42,856 nucleotides of DNA from Flavobacteriales bacterium UBA974. Lineage in GTDB: Bacteria; Bacteroidota; Bacteroidia; Flavobacteriales_D; Sanyastnellaceae. The stretch is from contig DBBW01000025.1 in NCBI GenBank assembly GCA_002292405.1, positions 112,168 to 155,023 of the forward strand. Direction: 5' to 3'. Below the pieces are notes generated by a model. That model was not told where the DNA came from. It saw only the letters and a program-made list of their open reading frames with translations, and did no database searches. Both the position numbers and the translations under genes were made by a program. Numbering within the stretch: the stretch's first letter is position 1; each line of letters starts with the position of its first letter. Of the stretch, positions 8,599 to 17,787 are shown in pieces.

Positions 8599-9405
8599 AT
8601 GGATAAGAGTGTAAACAATATGATTAAGTTGTCTAAGCTTGAATTAGGTGAGTTTTTGAATGAAAAGGTTATAGAGTTTGAGACTAGAGATTTTATAAAA
8701 GACGACCCCATTTCTATACCCCATATGTTCTCAAATAACAAGGATATTGAAATAGCGGGGTTCTTAGCCGCTACAATTGCTTGGGGTAACAGGAAGTCTA
8801 TTTTAAAGAATGCAAATCGTCTTATGGAAAGGATGGATAATTCTCCTTTTGATTTCGTGATGAATTTTGAGAAAACCGACGAAAAAGTTTTTGAGGGTTT
8901 TTGTCATAGAACTTTTCAGCCAGAGGATGCTGTCTATTTTATGGGTGCTTTACGACGTATCGTAAGTGAGTATGGTAGTTTAGAGAACTTAATAGTCTCG
9001 AATTGGAAAGCGTCAGGTAGTCCAGACAATCTCAATGCAGCTCTAAGTCATTTCCATGCTGTTTTTTTCGATGGCGTTCATGCAGATAGAACGAGAAAAC
9101 ATGTAGCAAATCCTTCGCAAGGATCAGCTGCAAAAAGACTTAATATGTATTTAAGGTGGATGGTAAGATCTTCTAAAAATGGCGTGGATCTTGGGATTTG
9201 GGATAAAATACCTACAAGAGTATTGAGTATACCCCTTGATGTGCACACTTCAAATGTAGGTAGGAGTTTGGGACTCTTAAGTAGGAAGCAAAATGATTGG
9301 AAGGCGGTAGCTGAGCTAGATGCAGCGCTTAGGGCATACGACCCAGTCGATCCTGTTAAGTTTGATTTTGCTTTATTTGGTCTGGGAGCTATTGAAGGGT
9401 TTTAA
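8599..9405 (+). CDS. TIGR02757 family protein (DUF2400)
   Basis: Conserved 268-residue family of unknown function, common in Bacteroidota. Signature segments are IEIAGFLAATIAWGNRKSILKNA near residue 50, MYLRWMVR around 190, IPLDVHTSNVGR (probable helix-turn with a conserved aspartate and histidine) and YDPVDPVKFDFALFGLG at the C-terminus. The pattern resembles an HhH-type DNA glycosylase fold, but that is only a weak suggestion. The ATG at 8599 is taken; an in-frame ATG at 8620 is an alternative. The gene is divergent from the BatA gene (48-base gap) and converges on the next minus-strand gene. Confidence 0.85.
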   Translation: MDKSVNNMIKLSKLELGEFLNEKVIEFETRDFIKDDPISIPHMFSNNKDIEIAGFLAATIAWGNRKSILKNANRLMERMDNSPFDFVMNFEKTDEKVFEGFCHRTFQPEDAVYFMGALRRIVSEYGSLENLIVSNWKASGSPDNLNAALSHFHAVFFDGVHADRTRKHVANPSQGSAAKRLNMYLRWMVRSSKNGVDLGIWDKIPTRVLSIPLDVHTSNVGRSLGLLSRKQNDWKAVAELDAALRAYDPVDPVKFDFALFGLGAIEGF

Positions 9406-9414
9406 TGGATATTT

Positions 9415-9996
9415 TTATCCGATTAATCCTATTCTATTTTCAACGCAATCTTGTATTCGTAAGTAAAGCTGGTCAGGTGAAAATGTTCTCCAGCCAAGTT
9501 CACTAAGTTCTCCACCCATCACGAAAAAGCTATCTAAATCGATAAATTTCATATCTTCTAAAACGTGATCGCTAAAATTTAATAGTGCAATCCATCCATC
9601 AACATCTGTAAGCTCGTCAAACCATTCTTCATAATAAGAATCATCGCTGTAATGAAAATTCAGCACATTTTCACCTATTAGAATGAATTTTATAATGCCT
9701 TCATTTTCAAGATGTTCAATTACATTTCGCTTGAAAAGCATGATGTCGTTGTGAAGACAGTCATTCCATTCCCCCAGCATTTCAATGATGGCATATCCAT
9801 CATCATAATCAACATATAAGATCTTTAACACTAAAGTACTTGATCCAAATTCATCCCACTGTGGATGAATGTAATGATTGTATATTTTCGTTTGATAAGA
9901 CGTTTCGTTATAGGTTCTTTGATAGAATGGGCTTTTTGAGTCAGCACTAGAGGCATAGTGATTTGTCCAAGAGTAATATGGCTCTATAGTATGCAT
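9415..9996 (-). CDS. Conserved hypothetical protein downstream of murQ
   Basis: A 193-residue soluble protein, strongly acidic and rich in Trp, Tyr and Phe, starting HTIEPYYSW. Recognisable family stretches are IHPQWDEFGSSTLVLKIL, AIIEMLGEWNDCLHNDIM, FILIGENVLNFHYSDDSYY and GGELSELGWRTFSPDQL. I recall the family as conserved in Bacteroidota and often adjacent to murQ, but no function is known to me. It starts 2 bases after the murQ stop, so it is the last gene of the minus-strand operon. No signal peptide or membrane helix is seen. Confidence 0.75.
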   Translation of the reverse strand: MHTIEPYYSWTNHYASSADSKSPFYQRTYNETSYQTKIYNHYIHPQWDEFGSSTLVLKILYVDYDDGYAIIEMLGEWNDCLHNDIMLFKRNVIEHLENEGIIKFILIGENVLNFHYSDDSYYEEWFDELTDVDGWIALLNFSDHVLEDMKFIDLDSFFVMGGELSELGWRTFSPDQLYLRIQDCVENRIGLIG

Positions 9997-9998
9997 TG

Positions 9999-10844
9999 TT
10001 ATCTCGGAGTTTCATAATTAATTATAGCTTCTCTAACACTTTTATGCTTTAATAAGAGTTCCTTTGCCTCAATATCATTTAAGCCTGTAGAGGCCTTTAC
10101 CATTTTCGTCCCTCTTTCAATGAGTTTTTCATTTGAGAGTTTCATATCCACCATTTGGCTTCCTTTTACGTGGCCTAATTTGATAAATAATATTGTAGTA
10201 ATCATATTTAGGATAAGCTTCGTAGCTGTCCCTGCTTTTAATCTGGTTGAACCTGTTACAAATTCTGGCCCTGTTATCGCTTCGATCACAAAATCCACTT
10301 CTTTGGATAATTTAGATCCAGGATTACATGCTATACATCCCGTTAAGAGCCCTTGCTTTTTTGCTTCTGTTACCGCTCCTATAACGTATGGAGTCCTACC
10401 ACTGGATGCTATCCCTACAATAGTGTCGTTCTTGTTAAGATTAAACTCTTGTAAATCTTTCCATCCCTGAGCAGGGTCGTCTTCTGCTCCTTCAACAGCA
10501 ATGCGAATAGCACTGTCTCCTCCGGCGATTATTCCGACTACTTTACCTTGTTCAACGCCGAATGTAGGTGGGCATTCTGAAGCGTCTAAAACCCCTAGCC
10601 TTCCACTGGTTCCTGCGCCTAAGTAGAACAGCCGCCCTCCCTTACTCATCCTTTTAATAATTTCAGTAATGAATTCTATTACTTTAGGTTTTGCTAATCC
10701 TACAGCTTTGAGAACATCTTGATCCACTTCGTGCATAGCGTTAGCTAAGCCAGATACACTCATGCCATCAAGGTCTGAATATTTACCCTCGCTCTCAGTG
10801 GGGTTGGTTTGGTCAGTTTTTAATCCCATTTCATTAAAGATCAT
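9999..10844 (-). CDS. murQ: N-acetylmuramic acid 6-phosphate etherase
   Basis: Peptidoglycan-recycling enzyme that cleaves the lactyl ether of MurNAc-6-P to GlcNAc-6-P and D-lactate in the cytoplasm. The 281-residue protein has the SIS fold signatures LFYLGAGTSGRLGVLDASECPPTFG, with the catalytic glutamate in ASECPPT, and AVEGAEDD with the second conserved glutamate. TGSTRLKAGTATKLILNM follows. The first ATG overlaps aroE by 11 bases. An alternative ATG at 10829 (MGLKTDQTNP) would leave a 4-base gap and gives a more usual family length at the N-terminus. Confidence 0.93.
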   Translation of the reverse strand: MIFNEMGLKTDQTNPTESEGKYSDLDGMSVSGLANAMHEVDQDVLKAVGLAKPKVIEFITEIIKRMSKGGRLFYLGAGTSGRLGVLDASECPPTFGVEQGKVVGIIAGGDSAIRIAVEGAEDDPAQGWKDLQEFNLNKNDTIVGIASSGRTPYVIGAVTEAKKQGLLTGCIACNPGSKLSKEVDFVIEAITGPEFVTGSTRLKAGTATKLILNMITTILFIKLGHVKGSQMVDMKLSNEKLIERGTKMVKASTGLNDIEAKELLLKHKSVREAIINYETPR

Positions 10845-11577
10845 GTTTAAGCCAAATCTCCCAAGATTTCTCTGCTTGAAATCTCAACATATCCTTACCG
10901 CTCATAACTACCGCTCCTTTTTTATGAGCTAACGTCATAAGCTTTGTCGTTTCAGGATCGTATACAAGGTCTACCACAAGATGGTTTTCGCTGATTCCAT
11001 CATATGGTATTTCAAGAAAACTTTGAGAGTTAGGTGTCATTCCAATGGGTGTGCAATTTACAAGTAGCAGGTGATGTTTTATGGCTTCAGTTGTTAAGTC
11101 GTTATATGTAACATCTGTTATTTCTGATTTTTTTCTGCTAATTATGTGATAAGTTACACCTAATTTCTTTAGAGAATATGCTACTGCGTTCGACGCACCG
11201 CCGCTACCAAAAATGAACGCTCTATCGTGTCTTCCTTTTAAAAATGGTTGAATACTTCTGCTGAATCCCCATGCATCGGTATTGTATCCAAGCCATCGGC
11301 CATCTACCTTTACAATCGTATTAACAGCTCCTATTGCTCTTGCTTCTTCTGATAATTCATCGAGTAGGGGAATGATTGTCTTTTTATACGGAACAGTAAC
11401 ATTAAGTGCGACAATACTCGTATCGTTTTGAGTAATTGTTATAAAATCAGAAATTTTATCTAAGTCGAATAATTTATATTCAAGATCGGATCTGTCGGAA
11501 AGCTTGAACTTTTCTGCAAAGATCTGCGGAGATTTTGAATGAGAAACAGGATGTCCAATAAGTCCAAGGGTTTTCAT
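10834..11577 (-). CDS. aroE: Shikimate dehydrogenase (NADP+)
   Basis: Reduces 3-dehydroshikimate to shikimate in aromatic amino acid synthesis. The 247-residue length is on the short side for AroE but complete. The substrate-binding N-terminus is HPVSHSKSPQIF, the catalytic lysine is in NVTVPYKKT, the conserved aspartate in GYNTDAWGF, and the nucleotide-binding glycine loop is GSGGASNAV. The C-terminal SGKDMLRFQAEKSWEIW matches the family. It lies between DUF368 and murQ in a run with 11-base gaps or overlaps. A TAACTTTA box sits 6 bases before its ATG, overlapping the DUF368 stop. Confidence 0.93.
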   Translation of the reverse strand: MKTLGLIGHPVSHSKSPQIFAEKFKLSDRSDLEYKLFDLDKISDFITITQNDTSIVALNVTVPYKKTIIPLLDELSEEARAIGAVNTIVKVDGRWLGYNTDAWGFSRSIQPFLKGRHDRAFIFGSGGASNAVAYSLKKLGVTYHIISRKKSEITDVTYNDLTTEAIKHHLLLVNCTPIGMTPNSQSFLEIPYDGISENHLVVDLVYDPETTKLMTLAHKKGAVVMSGKDMLRFQAEKSWEIWLKHDL

Positions 11578-11588
11578 TTGGCCTAAAG

Positions 11589-12494
11589 TTAAATCCTGGA
11601 AAAACGATCTAATGCCGTGACGATTAGAGCTCCTATTGTAACTGAAGCGATTATGAGGATGAATTCATTGGGAGTTGAGTTAGGAAGAATATTTCCTAAA
11701 AGCCATTCCTCTCGTCCGTCACTATGCGTATAAAGCATTTCTATTTGTCTCTTCCAAGGCCAAATCACATGCAGTGATCCCAATAAAAACCCTGTCAGCA
11801 GAGCTATAGTCGTTGAATGATGGTTTTTTAAAATTCTAGATAAAACCCGACTAAATGTCAGTAGACCTATTAGGGCACCTACCGCAAAAGCTCCTATTCT
11901 AAGAATGTCAAAATTTGAAAGCGCAGTAATCACGGGCGTATATGCTCCCAATATTAAAAGAATAAAACTACCGCTAATTCCAGGTAGAAGCATTGCACAT
12001 ATTGCTATGGCTCCTGAAATAGTTAAAAATACTGGTGAGTTAGATTGTACTGCAGGAGGGAGGGAAGTGATTGTTAATGCGATCAATACGCCCAATAAGA
12101 TTATTAAATATTTGCGAACTGTATTGGACTTTACTTCTCTAGAAAGAACTGGGGCAGAAGCAAGGACTAGTCCGAAAAAGAAAGCTCGTAATTCTGTTGG
12201 GTATTCTATTTGTAGCCAGTGTATAGAGCCAGATAAGATAATTACTGCGCTGATTAAACCCAATCCTAAAACTGCTAAAAAGCTTAAGTTGTATTTAGTC
12301 CAAACAAGTTTAAGCCCACCCTTAAATAGATCTTTCAGTGTGTCAATACCCAATCCAGCGATAGTAGATATAAGCTCGTCATAAATCCCCGTAATAAAAG
12401 CGATCGTTCCCCCACTAACTCCTGGAACTAAATCGGCCGATCCCATTGCAAACCCTTTTGCAGCTAATCCGCTCCAATCCTTCAAAGATCTCAC
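11589..12494 (-). CDS. DUF368 (PopT-type) polyprenyl-phosphate transporter
   Basis: A 301-residue polytopic inner-membrane protein. The DUF368 signature is GFAMGSADLVPGVSGGTIAFITGIYD at the N-terminus, echoed by the inverted-repeat half MLLPGISGSFILLILGAY at about 167-184. About eight hydrophobic helices are visible. DUF368 proteins were recently assigned as translocases that recycle undecaprenyl phosphate across the cytoplasmic membrane; assignment here is by family. It starts with GTG, sharing GTGA with the rhodanese stop, so translation is coupled. Proximity to murQ fits cell-wall metabolism. Confidence 0.88.
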   Translation of the reverse strand: MRSLKDWSGLAAKGFAMGSADLVPGVSGGTIAFITGIYDELISTIAGLGIDTLKDLFKGGLKLVWTKYNLSFLAVLGLGLISAVIILSGSIHWLQIEYPTELRAFFFGLVLASAPVLSREVKSNTVRKYLIILLGVLIALTITSLPPAVQSNSPVFLTISGAIAICAMLLPGISGSFILLILGAYTPVITALSNFDILRIGAFAVGALIGLLTFSRVLSRILKNHHSTTIALLTGFLLGSLHVIWPWKRQIEMLYTHSDGREEWLLGNILPNSTPNEFILIIASVTIGALIVTALDRFSRI

Positions 12495-12808
12495 GCTACT
12501 TCTATATTAGAATCAACCTCGATAGACCATGCATTGATTCCCCCTTCGAGATTATAAACACTCTCATAACCCAATTGCTTGATTAGATGATGCACGACAG
12601 CTGCTGATCGAGTTCCAGATTTACAGTGTATTACAACGGGAATATCACGCCTAACCATCTCAATAGAATCGAGGAAGCTGTCCATGGCTATATGTAGTCC
12701 GTTAATATGTCCGATTTCTACCTCCCAAGGTTCACGGACATCAATAAGTTGATGTTCTGTGTTTTCATCTCTCCACTTCTTTAGAGTTTGCACATCTATT
12801 TTCGACAT
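12491..12808 (-). CDS. Rhodanese-like domain protein
   Basis: A single-domain rhodanese of 105 residues, near the minimum for the family. The active-site loop is VVIHCKSGTRSAA, with the persulfide-forming cysteine followed by the CxxGxR pattern. The conserved N-terminal LIDVREPWE and C-terminal NLEGGINAW are present. No signal peptide, so cytoplasmic. It is placed between the ComA-like enzyme (15-base gap) and DUF368 (4-base overlap). It could carry sulfur to an unknown acceptor, perhaps related to the neighbouring sulfonate-type enzyme, but that link is speculation. Confidence 0.9.
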   Translation of the reverse strand: MSKIDVQTLKKWRDENTEHQLIDVREPWEVEIGHINGLHIAMDSFLDSIEMVRRDIPVVIHCKSGTRSAAVVHHLIKQLGYESVYNLEGGINAWSIEVDSNIEVA

Positions 12809-12823
12809 GGTCTTACTTAATTG

Positions 12824-13636
12824 TTACTCCTCCGAGATGTCGACTACCTGTTTTAAACCATTAGATACGGACTTAGGCAGATACTCAAAAAATGTATCAC
12901 CTCTTAATCCCAATCTAAGAGTTTCTAAAGGAATGACATCCCATGGACCAATGTTTCCAAGGTTAACGTTAGCACCAAACTGTTTAATAAACCAAGCTTG
13001 TTGCGATTTTTTAGGTGTTTCCCAAACGATATCCCCCATATCCACCTTAGTTAGAATCATCTTAATGAGTGTAGTGTGAGCTGATCCATTGGGTCTGTAG
13101 ATACCGACGTTTCCACTTTCTCTTGCTTCTGCAATGACCTTCCAGCTTCCAGCTTCTAATTCCATACTCATCATGCTAGTCCACTTAGAAGGACTAATCA
13201 AGATACCTTCTTCTTTTGATCCCACCTCACTAAGTACTTTATAGTTGGCAGAAAGTTTGCGGATAATTTCACACTTTACCTCTTCATGAATGATCATTGA
13301 ACCATCACTTACTTCGAGACAGGAAATCCCTAAATCATCAATATATTTAAGGTAGTCGTCAAGTCGATTTCGGATATAGAAAGCTTCAAAAAGTGTTCCA
13401 CCACAATAAACATCAATTCCAGCGTCCCTATATAGCTTCACTTTTTCTTTGAGGTTAGGTGTTATTAGTGATGTGCCAAAACCAAGCTTTAACAGGTCTA
13501 TTTTATCAGCAGCAATTTCGATGAGATCCTCAGTTTGTCTTAAGCTAAGACCTTTGTCCATAACCATATTTAACCCAGATTCTCTAGGTTTTGTAGTTCT
13601 GTCTGGTAGAAAGGATAGTTCTGCATTCATAATCAT
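12824..13636 (-). CDS. Phosphosulfolactate synthase-like protein (ComA family)
   Basis: A 270-residue TIM-barrel protein of the ComA family, whose archaeal members add sulfite to phosphoenolpyruvate to make phosphosulfolactate. Motifs are KLGFGTSLI, DVYCGGTLFEAFYIRNR, LEVSDGSM, VLSEVGSKEEG and the C-terminal FGANVNLGNIGPWDVIPLETLRLGLRGDTF. Bacteria do not in general make coenzyme M by the archaeal route, and no ComB/ComC homologue is nearby, so the product's fate is unknown. The ATG at 13636 shares one base with the TPR stop (TGATG); an internal ATG at 13630 is also possible. Confidence 0.85.
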   Translation of the reverse strand: MIMNAELSFLPDRTTKPRESGLNMVMDKGLSLRQTEDLIEIAADKIDLLKLGFGTSLITPNLKEKVKLYRDAGIDVYCGGTLFEAFYIRNRLDDYLKYIDDLGISCLEVSDGSMIIHEEVKCEIIRKLSANYKVLSEVGSKEEGILISPSKWTSMMSMELEAGSWKVIAEARESGNVGIYRPNGSAHTTLIKMILTKVDMGDIVWETPKKSQQAWFIKQFGANVNLGNIGPWDVIPLETLRLGLRGDTFFEYLPKSVSNGLKQVVDISEE

Positions 13637-15048
13637 CAGGGTTTAAGGCGGTTATATCTATCCGCAATCCTGTTGTCATTGAGCAAGTCGGGAAATAAAT
13701 TAAAAAATCTACTCGCACTATCAAAGTGGTTTATGAGTAATTTGTCTAAAAGGTCAAAGGCTTTTGCCTCTTTACCGCTAGCGAAAAAGCTGAAGAATTG
13801 TTGGTATCTAAGATGGGTCGTCTCATTAACTACCTCAATACCTTCTTTGAGTACTTCTAAAGCTGCTTCGTGAGCGTCAAGTCTTTGTAAGTTGTCTATT
13901 CGTCCTTCCCAAGCTTCAACGTTTTTAGGGAATTTTTCAATAATAGCAGCGAATTGAGTTTCTGCTTCTTGAGGTTTAGCAAGTTTCATATATGAGGTCG
14001 CTAGAAGAAGCCTAAAGTCTGCATGTTCAGGTTCTATCTGAACAGCTCTTTCAAAAAAACGGATGGACAAAGGGATGTCAGATTGTAAATCAGCAAGAAC
14101 GCCTAAACCCACAAAGGCATCGGAGAATTCTGCATCAATATCTAAGCATTTTTTATAATAAATTTCAGCTTGAATATATTCACCTAGTCTTTCATAACAC
14201 TCTCCAATGCAACATAATGAGTGCGGTGTTGCTGATTCTAGCTCAATAATTTCATGATATACCTCAAGCGCTTCACTGTAGTTCTCTCCAGTTGTTAGCG
14301 CTTCTGCTTTTTGAATATAAGCTCTTAAATAAGTGTCGTCTATAGCGATAGAAAAATCATATGCGTTTATGGCTTTTTTTAATGATCCTAACCTGTGATA
14401 TGAGTTTCCAAGGTTATACCAACCGAGTGTGCTGTAGGGTTTTTCGTCTATGAATTTTTCAAAAAAAGTAATGGCACTTTTTATATTGTTAATTTGATCA
14501 TAGCAGAATGCAATCTCAAATAAAGCAGACTCGTATGACGCATCGGTTTTGATGCACATTTTTAAAAGCTCTATCGCTTTCTTCCATTCACCCAAATTCT
14601 CGTATTCTAGAGCAATATCTTGAATAATTTCAGGTTTTATCTCAGTATCCGCAGTAAGTAAAGCTTTGTTAAAATGAGAAATAGATAAATGGTGGTCGCT
14701 CATCTTGCTATAGATGCTAGCAAGCGTGAGATGAATTTCTTCATTATGTGGTTCGAAGGCCAAAAGAGTTTTGAGCCTAGAAATCGCTTTTGCGTGCTTG
14801 CCAATACTTGCTAATATTTGTGCTTCTCGAAGTCGAATAGTAAGGCTAGCAGGAAATAGTGAACTCGCATATTGAAGCACTTTTTGAGCTTGCTGAATCT
14901 CGCTAAATTCGAGGTAATGTTCTATCATTATCTCGAATTCTTCAACATCAAAATACTGAGAATCACCAGTTTCAACCATTCGCTCGTAACGCTTGATTAA
15001 ATCGACGATCTCACTCTCATCCTGCATATGACTTCCTTCTTCATTCAT
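13636..15048 (-). CDS. Tetratricopeptide repeat protein
   Basis: A soluble all-helical scaffold of about 470 residues built from at least ten TPR units. Typical repeats include LGWYNLGNSYHRLGSLKKAI, SLCCIGECYERLGEYIQAEI and DAFVGLGVLADLQSDIPLSI, with the W/L-G-Y-A-P spacing of TPRs. There is no signal peptide or membrane helix, so it is probably cytoplasmic. The ATG at 15048 is chosen over an upstream TTG at 15057; an ATG at 15027 (MQDESE) is also plausible. It is first in the minus-strand operon that continues with the ComA-like gene. The partner is unknown. Confidence 0.85.
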   Translation of the reverse strand: MNEEGSHMQDESEIVDLIKRYERMVETGDSQYFDVEEFEIMIEHYLEFSEIQQAQKVLQYASSLFPASLTIRLREAQILASIGKHAKAISRLKTLLAFEPHNEEIHLTLASIYSKMSDHHLSISHFNKALLTADTEIKPEIIQDIALEYENLGEWKKAIELLKMCIKTDASYESALFEIAFCYDQINNIKSAITFFEKFIDEKPYSTLGWYNLGNSYHRLGSLKKAINAYDFSIAIDDTYLRAYIQKAEALTTGENYSEALEVYHEIIELESATPHSLCCIGECYERLGEYIQAEIYYKKCLDIDAEFSDAFVGLGVLADLQSDIPLSIRFFERAVQIEPEHADFRLLLATSYMKLAKPQEAETQFAAIIEKFPKNVEAWEGRIDNLQRLDAHEAALEVLKEGIEVVNETTHLRYQQFFSFFASGKEAKAFDLLDKLLINHFDSASRFFNLFPDLLNDNRIADRYNRLKP

Positions 15049-15186
15049 CCCTACCAAAACTAATGTCTAAAACTCTAATATTTACATTAAAAAAACGAGT
15101 GTTTTAAACAACAATCATTGAAAACTAAACGAATAACATTTAGACGTTTTGTAAAGATATGAGTTATTGAGCTTTACTTTGTCGTT

Positions 15187-16584
15187 ATGCTTATTCAATC
15201 TATTTCAGGTATTAGGGGGACAATTGGTGGAGTGGCGGGAAATGGCTTGACTCCACCCGATATTGTGCGTTTTGCAACTGGCTATGGCGCATGGGTATTA
15301 GCCAATCTTTCCTCTGATCATTCATCTCATTTAACTGCCAAGCCTATTGTTGTGATTGGTAGAGATGCTCGTCTTTCTGGTGCAATGGTGAGTGATTTAG
15401 TTGCTGCTACTTTAAACTCTTTGGGAATTGACGTAATAGATTTGGGTTTAAGTACAACACCAACGGTCGAATTAGCAGTCCCTGAGTTGAATGCTGATGG
15501 TGGGATAATCTTAACAGCCTCGCATAATCCCAAGCAATGGAACGCCTTGAAGCTTTTAGATCACAAAGGTGAATTTTTATCTGCCGCTGAGGGTGAGAAA
15601 ATGTTGATGCTTTCTGATTCAGTTGTTGATTATGCAGAAGTTGACAATCTCGGAGCAACTACCCTTGATGAAACATGGATAGACTGGCATATTAAACATG
15701 TTTTAAATCTAGATCTTGTGTCCCCTGAGGCAATTCGTTCAGCGGGATTGAAGATAGCCGTTGATGCAGTCAACTCTTCAGGTGGGATTTCAATCCCTGA
15801 ATTGCTTGAAGCTTTAGGTGTGGAAGTTGTTAAAATTCATTGTGAACCCACAGGTGAATTCGCTCACAACCCAGAGCCCCTACCTAAGCATCTTCATGAT
15901 CTAATGAACGCTGTAGTGGAGCACAAATGCGACTTGGGTATCAGCGTTGATCCAGATGTTGATAGGCTTTGTTTTGTAAATGAAGACGGAACATTTTTTG
16001 GCGAGGAATATACCTTGGTCGCTATTGCTGATTATGTTCTTTCAAAAACTCCTGGAAATACAGTAAGTAACTTGAGTTCTACAAGAGCTTTATCTGTTGT
16101 TACTGAAAAACATGGCGGTTCATACACAGCTTCCGCTGTGGGCGAGGTAAATGTTGTATCAGCCATTCGAGAAACGAATGCAATTATTGGTGGAGAAGGA
16201 AACGGAGGTGTTATCTACCCGACATCACATTCTGGCAGGGATGCACTTGTTGGAGTAGGGCTTTTCCTCACTCATTATGTTTCTATGGGTCTTAAATGCA
16301 GTGAACTTTTAGCAACATATCCCAAGTTTGTTATTGAGAAAGACAAGCTCGACCTTCCAGAGGATGGTGTGGATCAAGCTCTTCAGACATTGATCGAGAA
16401 TCACCCAGAAGCAAAAATTAACAGTATTGATGGAGTGAAGTTCGACCTAGATGAAGGTTGGGTTCATCTTCGACGTAGCAATACTGAGCCGATTATTAGG
16501 GTCTATGCAGAGTCAGATTCTGCAGATTCTGCAAAAATATTAGCTGGTAGATTTAAAGCAGAGCTTTTGAGTCTATTGAGCTAG
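15187..16584 (+). CDS. glmM: Phosphoglucosamine mutase / phosphohexomutase
   Basis: Alpha-D-phosphohexomutase of 465 residues, probably converting glucosamine-6-P to glucosamine-1-P on the path to UDP-GlcNAc. The phosphoserine loop is LTASHNPKQWNA (Ser112), the Mg-binding loop is DPDVDR (255-260), the sugar-specificity loop is GGEGNGGVIYP, and the phosphate-binding loop is RRSNTEPIIRVYAE. The N-terminal SISGIRGTIGG matches GlmM-like Bacteroidota proteins; phosphomannomutase activity cannot be excluded. Divergent from the TPR gene across a 129-base gap. A TTACTTTG sequence ends 5 bases before the ATG. Confidence 0.88.
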   Translation: MLIQSISGIRGTIGGVAGNGLTPPDIVRFATGYGAWVLANLSSDHSSHLTAKPIVVIGRDARLSGAMVSDLVAATLNSLGIDVIDLGLSTTPTVELAVPELNADGGIILTASHNPKQWNALKLLDHKGEFLSAAEGEKMLMLSDSVVDYAEVDNLGATTLDETWIDWHIKHVLNLDLVSPEAIRSAGLKIAVDAVNSSGGISIPELLEALGVEVVKIHCEPTGEFAHNPEPLPKHLHDLMNAVVEHKCDLGISVDPDVDRLCFVNEDGTFFGEEYTLVAIADYVLSKTPGNTVSNLSSTRALSVVTEKHGGSYTASAVGEVNVVSAIRETNAIIGGEGNGGVIYPTSHSGRDALVGVGLFLTHYVSMGLKCSELLATYPKFVIEKDKLDLPEDGVDQALQTLIENHPEAKINSIDGVKFDLDEGWVHLRRSNTEPIIRVYAESDSADSAKILAGRFKAELLSLLS

Positions 16585-16628
16585 CAGATTCTTTACATTT
16601 ATACTTTTTAATAGAAAAATAAAGAAGA

Positions 16629-17774
16629 GTGAAATCTATTTATCTTGACAATGCAGCAACAACGAAATTAGCTCCGGAGGTTGCAGATGCAATGATTCCT
16701 GTTCTAAGTAAAGTGTTCGGTAATCCCTCTTCAAGTCATTCTGTAGGAAGGAAGGCAAAGGCGCTCATCGAAACCAGCAGGAGAGATATCTCTAAAATTC
16801 TCGGATGCGAGCCTCGGTCGATTACATTTACTTCTGGTGGAACCGAGGCTGATAACCTTGCCCTGCGTGCTGCCGTTGTTGACTTAGACTGCAAACGAAT
16901 TGTAACTTCTCCGGCTGAACACAGTGCTGTCATTGCCAGTTCTGAAAAAATGGCAAAGTTGTTCGGGGTGGAAGTAGTTCATGTTAAGCATTTCAAGGAT
17001 GGTACGATTGACTGTGAAAACTTACGTGAAATACTAAGCACTGGTCCCAAGACCTTAGTCAGTTTAATGCATGCGAATAATGAGATAGGAGTATTACAGC
17101 CTTTAGATAAAATTTCTGAAGCGTGTAAACAAGTAGGCGCTCTTTTTCACAGTGATACAGTCCAAACTATGGCGCATTACAGCTTCAAGCTAGACTCACT
17201 TGACATTGACTTTCTAACGTGTTCAGCCCACAAGTTTCACGGACCTAAAGGCACTGGTTTTTTATATACCCACCCTAGTAATAATATAAAAAGCCAAATT
17301 GTAGGAGGTGGACAAGAGAGAGGGTTGAGAAGTGGTACTGAAAACTTACATGGAATTGTGGGGCTTGCCGCTGCAATTAAACTCGCATACACAAACCTAG
17401 ACGCCCACTCAAAACACGTTAGAGCTATTAAAAAACATATGGTGGAGGGGCTGAGAGCAAGAGTGAAAGGAGTGGAATTTAATGGTGATTCAGATCTAGA
17501 AAATAGATTATATACAGTCCTTAATGTCAAATTCCCCCCACATCCAAATGGTGGTATGTCTCTGTTCTTACTCGATTTAGAAGGAGTGGCATGTTCAGGT
17601 GGAAGTGCTTGTTCAAGTGGAGCAACTAAAGGATCTCATGTTTTGGAATCACTTGGTTATCACGATCCAGAAAGAGCAAGTTTAAGGTTTTCATTTTCTT
17701 GCTATAACACTTTTGAAGAAATAGATTTTGCATTAGAAGCTGTGTCAAGAGTCTTTTATACAGTTACAGAGTAA
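16629..17774 (+). CDS. Cysteine desulfurase (NifS/IscS type)
   Basis: PLP enzyme that removes sulfur from L-cysteine as an enzyme persulfide for Fe-S clusters or tRNA thiolation. The 381-residue sequence has the N-terminal IYLDNAATT, the PLP lysine in SAHKFHGPKG (Lys202) and the catalytic cysteine in GSACSSGA (Cys328). The relatively long cysteine loop is IscS/NifS (group I) rather than SufS like. Starts with GTG preceded by an AAGAAG purine tract, one of the few Shine-Dalgarno-like sites here. No iscU or other Fe-S genes adjoin it. Confidence 0.93.
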   Translation: MKSIYLDNAATTKLAPEVADAMIPVLSKVFGNPSSSHSVGRKAKALIETSRRDISKILGCEPRSITFTSGGTEADNLALRAAVVDLDCKRIVTSPAEHSAVIASSEKMAKLFGVEVVHVKHFKDGTIDCENLREILSTGPKTLVSLMHANNEIGVLQPLDKISEACKQVGALFHSDTVQTMAHYSFKLDSLDIDFLTCSAHKFHGPKGTGFLYTHPSNNIKSQIVGGGQERGLRSGTENLHGIVGLAAAIKLAYTNLDAHSKHVRAIKKHMVEGLRARVKGVEFNGDSDLENRLYTVLNVKFPPHPNGGMSLFLLDLEGVACSGGSACSSGATKGSHVLESLGYHDPERASLRFSFSCYNTFEEIDFALEAVSRVFYTVTE

Positions 17775-17787
17775 ATAAGCGGCACGA

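Noticed and set aside
9409..9422. Hairpin GGATA-TTTT-TATCC between convergent genes
   Set aside because: Short AT-rich stem and no following T-run; probably chance.
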